A stretch of DNA of 7,528 nucleotides from an uncultured Acidobacteriota bacterium. GTDB taxonomy: Bacteria; Acidobacteriota; Blastocatellia; Pyrinomonadales; Pyrinomonadaceae. Each line of letters opens with the position of its first letter. Position 1 is the first letter of the stretch. Of the stretch, positions 4,561 to 7,528 are shown piece after piece. The DNA is taken from positions 1-7,528 of the forward strand of contig CADEEU010000138.1 of assembly GCA_902826385.1 (NCBI GenBank), read 5' to 3'. A program made the translations under genes and the position numbers. The notes under the pieces are model-generated. The model ran no database searches. It saw only the letters and a list, made by a program, of their open reading frames with translations, and was not told where the DNA came from.

Positions 4561-6873
4561 TCAGTTGGTTGTAAAGTTCACATCGGTTGCCGCCGCGTTG
4601 TGCGTTCGCACGATGTTTGCAGGGGTAAACGTCGTGCTCCGGCGTGGCTGCGGGGTTATCGTGTAGGTCGTTCCAAATCCGACCTGCGGGAAATTGAAAT
4701 AACCAAACGTGTTAGTGATAGCCACAACCGGCGATGGGCCTCCTGTCAGGACGACGTAGACACGCGGTGCTCCGCGGCCGCCTGGAGTTGTGATTCGTCC
4801 TCCGATATCACCGTTGGCCAACGGAGTACTTGAGATTGTGAAGCCGCCGCTTACATCGAAGAAGATGTTGCCGACCGCTTCCACCCTTACCCGAGCGGTG
4901 CTGGAATTCAAGTTCGGCGAGACAACGGTGTGAGACCCGTCGTTCGGCGTACTTGCAATCAATTCCGTCGGGAAGGTCGTTCCGCCGTCGGTGGACAAAA
5001 GAATCCGGACGTTAGCGGCGTTTATCGGTGCGCTCGCCGAACCTCCGACGTTCCACGTAATTGTCGGATTAGAACCCAGGAACCACGTCGTGCCCGAAGC
5101 CGGAGCCGTGACGGCAAACGCACTCGTTCCGGAAGCAACCGCGACAGTGGCGGTCGCGGTGTTGATTCCGCCGCCGTTAGCTCGGTTATCGCGTGCAATT
5201 ACCTGAAAACTCATCGTTCGCGCAATGGCCGGTAAAAGCTCTCCTGTCAGAAAGCTGCCGGTCGTTGCGGGCGGGACGTTTGCGTTATTAAGTATGTACT
5301 GGTTCTGTGGAAACGTTCGTGAAGGGCTTGAGTTCGGAGTGTAAGGCCGGAAAAGCGGTCTTGCGCTCCCATCGGAATCCGTGTTCGGAATCGCGGTAGT
5401 TCCCGGTCCGAGGTCGTATTGCTGCCAGTCGTACGTAACTGTGTCACCGTTTGTGTCAGATGCACTGGCCGTTAGGGTAAACGGTGTCCCTATCGGAATA
5501 TTGAACGCCGGGCCGCCAACGATACTTACGCTTGGCGGCGTGTTGCCGGTCGCGGCCGTAGCCCCGCACGAACCTCCCGTGGCAGGGTTTGTGCTGAACG
5601 CCACAATCTCTTCAAGACTCTTTACATGAAAAGTGTCGATACTGTTTCCCGCCAGATTCTGCGTTCCGCAGATGCCCGCGTAACCCATTATCGTTACTCC
5701 GCTGCCGGGTTCGTAGGCTGCGGTCGCTTCGCGATTGGCGCCTCCACAGCTTCCTGTGCCGCCGTTGAATGTGTGGTTGCCGCTCCACTGATGGCCCAGT
5801 TCGTGGGCCACATAATCGATAGCGAATGCGTCACCAGTCGGAGAGCTAAGTCCTGTTAGGCCACGTGCCTTTGACCCGCCGCACACAACGCCCAGACCCG
5901 CAACGCCTCCGCCGCCCGTTCCAACAAGGTGGCCGATGTCGTAATTGGCAGCTCCGATAACGGTATTGATGTTGTTCTGGTTGGCGGTCAGGTCGCCCGA
6001 AGTATTTGCATACGGGTCGGTCGCCGCATTGGTATAAATTATCAGGTCATTATTAGCGATCAAGACCATGCGAATCGCTACTTCACGCTCGTAAACCCCG
6101 TTCACCCGGGCCATAAGCGTGACCAGGGCCGCTTGCGCTCCGGCCACGGTCCCGCCGTGAAATGTGGAATATTCGCCGGTCGCGGCCATGGCAAGTCGAT
6201 AGGTGCGGAGGTTTGTGCCGGAGATCACGGCTGGTGCCGACGGAGCGTCGGGCAAGAAGTCCTGAGCGCCTATTCTCTTTGGTTTCGATATCGAGCTTAC
6301 GGCTTTTTCGCTCTCAAATTCGCACGAAAATCCGGCGGGTTTTGGGACATCGCGTTTGTAGTAGCTGATGTAATTCGACGTGTCGCCTTTCGAGTACGGA
6401 TCTACCATCACAGTGCCGCGCGGCGAAAGGATCATTGAATGAAATCCGCTCGGCATAAAATCGAGGCGGACGGTGGCGGAAGGATCGTCGATGCCCTGGC
6501 CGCGATATGTGGCGCCTAATTCCGGGTATTTCTCGATAAGTCCGGCCTCTGCCACCGGCGAGTGCTCGATCCTGAACCTCTCGAACGTGCCGTCAGGCAT
6601 AGGCAGCGTGATTATCGTGTTCGACATGCCAAAGCCGTCCCGGAATTCCGCCGGGGCAGAATCAAGGATGGTTTTCATCATCAATTTGTCTAATCTAAAG
6701 GTGCGATAATTCTCAGGAACTATCGATTGCTCGGCCGACCGAAGCGCCGACGAAGAACTGCTGATCTCTCTCCAAACGCCGTCACGCGAAGCCTTTTGGG
6801 CCAATGACTGGCCGACGGCAAAGAGCGAAATGGTCACAAGCAGGAAGAGTGGACGAATGGACCTCTTGAACAT
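4561..6873 (-). CDS. Secreted reprolysin-type (M12B-like) zinc metalloprotease with C-terminal regulatory-like domain
   Basis: A complete 770-residue exported endopeptidase. Residues 1-26 form a Sec signal peptide: a basic KR start, a hydrophobic LFLLVTISLFAV core, then SLAQ. Residues about 27-220 look like a propeptide; C184 is its only cysteine and could act as a cysteine switch, which is speculative. The catalytic domain, about 222-440, carries HELGHQWSGNH (H357, E358, H361, H367), the HExxHxxGxxH zinc site. A Met-turn follows at TIMGY (M396), both typical of metzincins of the Reprolysin_4 type. Cysteines 331, 376, 402 and 436 may form disulfides. Residues about 445-580 and 585-682 look like two beta-sandwich (PKD/fibronectin-like) domains. 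Residues 687-770 (NGDIGGRITTPGGRG...TNTFGYFNF) form a carboxypeptidase-regulatory-like domain often found at the ends of secreted Blastocatellia proteins. A strong ribosome binding site supports the start. Substrate unknown. Confidence 0.93.
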   Translation of the reverse strand: MFKRSIRPLFLLVTISLFAVGQSLAQKASRDGVWREISSSSSALRSAEQSIVPENYRTFRLDKLMMKTILDSAPAEFRDGFGMSNTIITLPMPDGTFERFRIEHSPVAEAGLIEKYPELGATYRGQGIDDPSATVRLDFMPSGFHSMILSPRGTVMVDPYSKGDTSNYISYYKRDVPKPAGFSCEFESEKAVSSISKPKRIGAQDFLPDAPSAPAVISGTNLRTYRLAMAATGEYSTFHGGTVAGAQAALVTLMARVNGVYEREVAIRMVLIANNDLIIYTNAATDPYANTSGDLTANQNNINTVIGAANYDIGHLVGTGGGGVAGLGVVCGGSKARGLTGLSSPTGDAFAIDYVAHELGHQWSGNHTFNGGTGSCGGANREATAAYEPGSGVTIMGYAGICGTQNLAGNSIDTFHVKSLEEIVAFSTNPATGGSCGATAATGNTPPSVSIVGGPAFNIPIGTPFTLTASASDTNGDTVTYDWQQYDLGPGTTAIPNTDSDGSARPLFRPYTPNSSPSRTFPQNQYILNNANVPPATTGSFLTGELLPAIARTMSFQVIARDNRANGGGINTATATVAVASGTSAFAVTAPASGTTWFLGSNPTITWNVGGSASAPINAANVRILLSTDGGTTFPTELIASTPNDGSHTVVSPNLNSSTARVRVEAVGNIFFDVSGGFTISSTPLANGDIGGRITTPGGRGAPRVYVVLTGGPSPVVAITNTFGYFNFPQVGFGTTYTITPQPRRSTTFTPANIVRTHNAAATDVNFTTN

Positions 6874-6882
6874 TGAGATTTA

Positions 6883-6889
6883 CTCCTTT
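6883..6889 (-). promoter_or_regulatory. Ribosome binding site of the metalloprotease
   Basis: On the minus strand AAAGGAG lies nine bases before the ATG at 6871-6873. This is the best Shine-Dalgarno match in the window and fixes the start directly before the signal peptide. Confidence 0.85.
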
Positions 6890-7098
6890 CGAAAATGAAA
6901 AATTAGGACGTTTTTTGGCGTTTAGAGAAGCAAAAATTTTGCCGCGTGCTTTGGGTACAGGACTAACTTTTACAAACGGTCAAACCTCACGCCGTGCGGT
7001 TTCTGAAAAACAATATATTAGCTAAAAAAAACGATAATGTCTATAACTTTTCGGGATAGGTGGTGCGAGAAGGACGCGGGTCGTTTGCCGTATTTCTG

Positions 7099-7191
7099 CT
7101 TTGCGTTTCTTTGCGATCTTCGCGGGCTTTGCGTGAGAAAGAAAAGAGGATTTCACGCAAAGATCGCGGAGGACGCAAAGAAAACCCAAAG
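7099..7191. repeat. Long imperfect inverted repeat built of TTTGCG units
   Basis: The left arm (7099-7140) contains TTTGCG at 7100, 7110 and 7128 and ends CTTTGCGTGAGAAA. The right arm (7151-7191) is its approximate reverse complement, beginning TTTCACGCAAAG and including GACGCAAAG. The arms are about 41 bases with a few mismatches and one- or two-base gaps, around a 10-base loop. This resembles the dispersed CTTTGCGTCTTTGCG-type repeats seen between genes in many environmental genomes. No transposase is present. It lies between the AtpZ/AtpI-like gene and the protease. Confidence 0.8.
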
Positions 7192-7254
7192 GAGGATGAC
7201 GAGTTGTCTTAAACACGACAAGATAGGGATACCGTCCCGGAATCAATAGTGCAG

Positions 7255-7528
7255 TTATTTATTGAAGATCTGAGAGGAAATCCTGAAAAACTGGACGAAG
7301 CCGATGATCGAGCCGAGAACAATTCCGACGACCATTCCCCATGGCGAGCTGCCGAACAGAAGGTCAGCCCCCCAGCCGAGGACCAGCATAAACACGACCG
7401 AGCCAAAAAAAACGACGCCCATCGACCAGGCAAGACCGCTGCGGCGCACGGTTTCGGCCGTCGATTCGGGTTGGGCCGAGGATAGAATGAACGGCTCGTC
7501 GCTCGCGGAACCGAGTCTTTGAAGCTCG
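7255..7528 (-). CDS. AtpZ/AtpI-family (ATP synthase protein I-like) membrane protein, 5' end outside window
   Basis: The minus-strand frame stays open from its TAA (7255-7257) to the window edge, giving 90 visible C-terminal residues. The true start lies beyond 7528; the GTG at 7447-7449 is probably internal. A polar N-terminal part (SDEPFILSSAQPESTAETVRR) is followed by two membrane helices, at about residues 32-52 and 63-84. The link between them, GWGADLLFGSSPWG, with a GIVLGSIIGF glycine pattern, matches the AtpZ/AtpI family. Members are usually encoded ahead of the F0F1 ATP synthase genes and assist c-ring assembly or cation supply. The next gene downstream on this strand is the protease, not atpB, so an atp operon is not visible here. 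Assignment rests on the short pattern and topology. Confidence 0.75.
   Translation of the reverse strand, partial: ELQRLGSASDEPFILSSAQPESTAETVRRSGLAWSMGVVFFGSVVFMLVLGWGADLLFGSSPWGMVVGIVLGSIIGFVQFFRISSQIFNK

Larger units (their letters stand above)
6874..7254. other. Gene-free upstream region of the metalloprotease
   Basis: No supported gene. The part next to the protease (6890-7040) is A/T-rich and should contain its promoter. The only -35-like hexamer I can point to is TTGACC on the minus strand (6978-6983), but no good -10 follows at 16-18 bases, so I do not call a promoter. The distal part holds the TTTGCG inverted repeat (7099-7191). Small open frames across that repeat look repeat-encoded. 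Short weak pairings (TTGTC/GACAA near 7204-7221) follow the AtpZ/AtpI-like stop on the minus strand, but I cannot support a terminator. Confidence 0.6.

Noticed and set aside
5929..6438. A 169-codon plus-strand open frame inside the metalloprotease gene
   Set aside because: It is fully antisense to a well-supported protease with signal peptide and zinc site; its sequence shows no family features.
6954..6983. Sigma-70 promoter for the metalloprotease based on TTGACC on the minus strand
   Set aside because: No acceptable -10 hexamer is found at the right distance, so the match to -35 alone is not enough.
7022..7249. Small open frames on both strands (products such as HAKIAEDAKK and FLCDLRGLC)
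   Set aside because: They span the TTTGCG inverted repeat and are peptides commonly produced by that repeat; no start context or conservation supports a gene.

Overview
The window (about 52-53% GC by eye) looks like chromosomal DNA of a soil- or water-type Acidobacteriota, most likely class Blastocatellia (Pyrinomonadaceae-like). This is an inference from three things: the style of the MetH protein, a secreted reprolysin-type protease ending in the carboxypeptidase-regulatory-like C-terminal domain common in that group, and dispersed palindromic and TTTGCG-type repeats. No rRNA, tRNA or CRISPR array is visible, and no marker gene settles the taxonomy.

Layout. (1) 1-2880 (+): the 3' three quarters of cobalamin-dependent methionine synthase (metH). 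Its real start lies before the window. Its interdomain linker and one loop of the activation domain carry in-frame copies of a palindromic repeat that encodes PPA(S/D/V)AGG in either orientation. A four-unit heptanucleotide tandem repeat precedes them. (2) 2924-3450 (+): a small type II toxin-antitoxin pair. The antitoxin of the addiction-module component family is intact and appears to be transcribed without a leader. The RelE/ParE-type toxin overlaps it by 4 bp and is broken by an in-frame TAG. (3) 3471-4115 (+): a complete calcineurin-like metallophosphoesterase. (4) 4116-4560: a gene-free stretch rich in inverted repeats, ending in the hairpin that probably terminates the next gene. (5) 4561-6873 (-): a complete 770-residue secreted zinc metalloprotease with a good ribosome binding site. 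(6) 6874-7254: a gene-free stretch with a long imperfect inverted repeat made of TTTGCG units. (7) 7255-7528 (-): the 3' part of a small two-helix membrane protein of the AtpZ/AtpI (ATP synthase protein I) family, running off the window.

The genes do not form one pathway. MetH is central metabolism, the protease is a secreted hydrolase, and the AtpZ/AtpI-like gene probably heads an ATP synthase locus outside the window or remains as a solitary copy. The plus- and minus-strand genes converge on the repeat-rich region at 4116-4560. The most unusual content is the set of repeats: one family has entered a housekeeping enzyme without breaking it, and two others fill the intergenic gaps. No new multi-gene system is evident.
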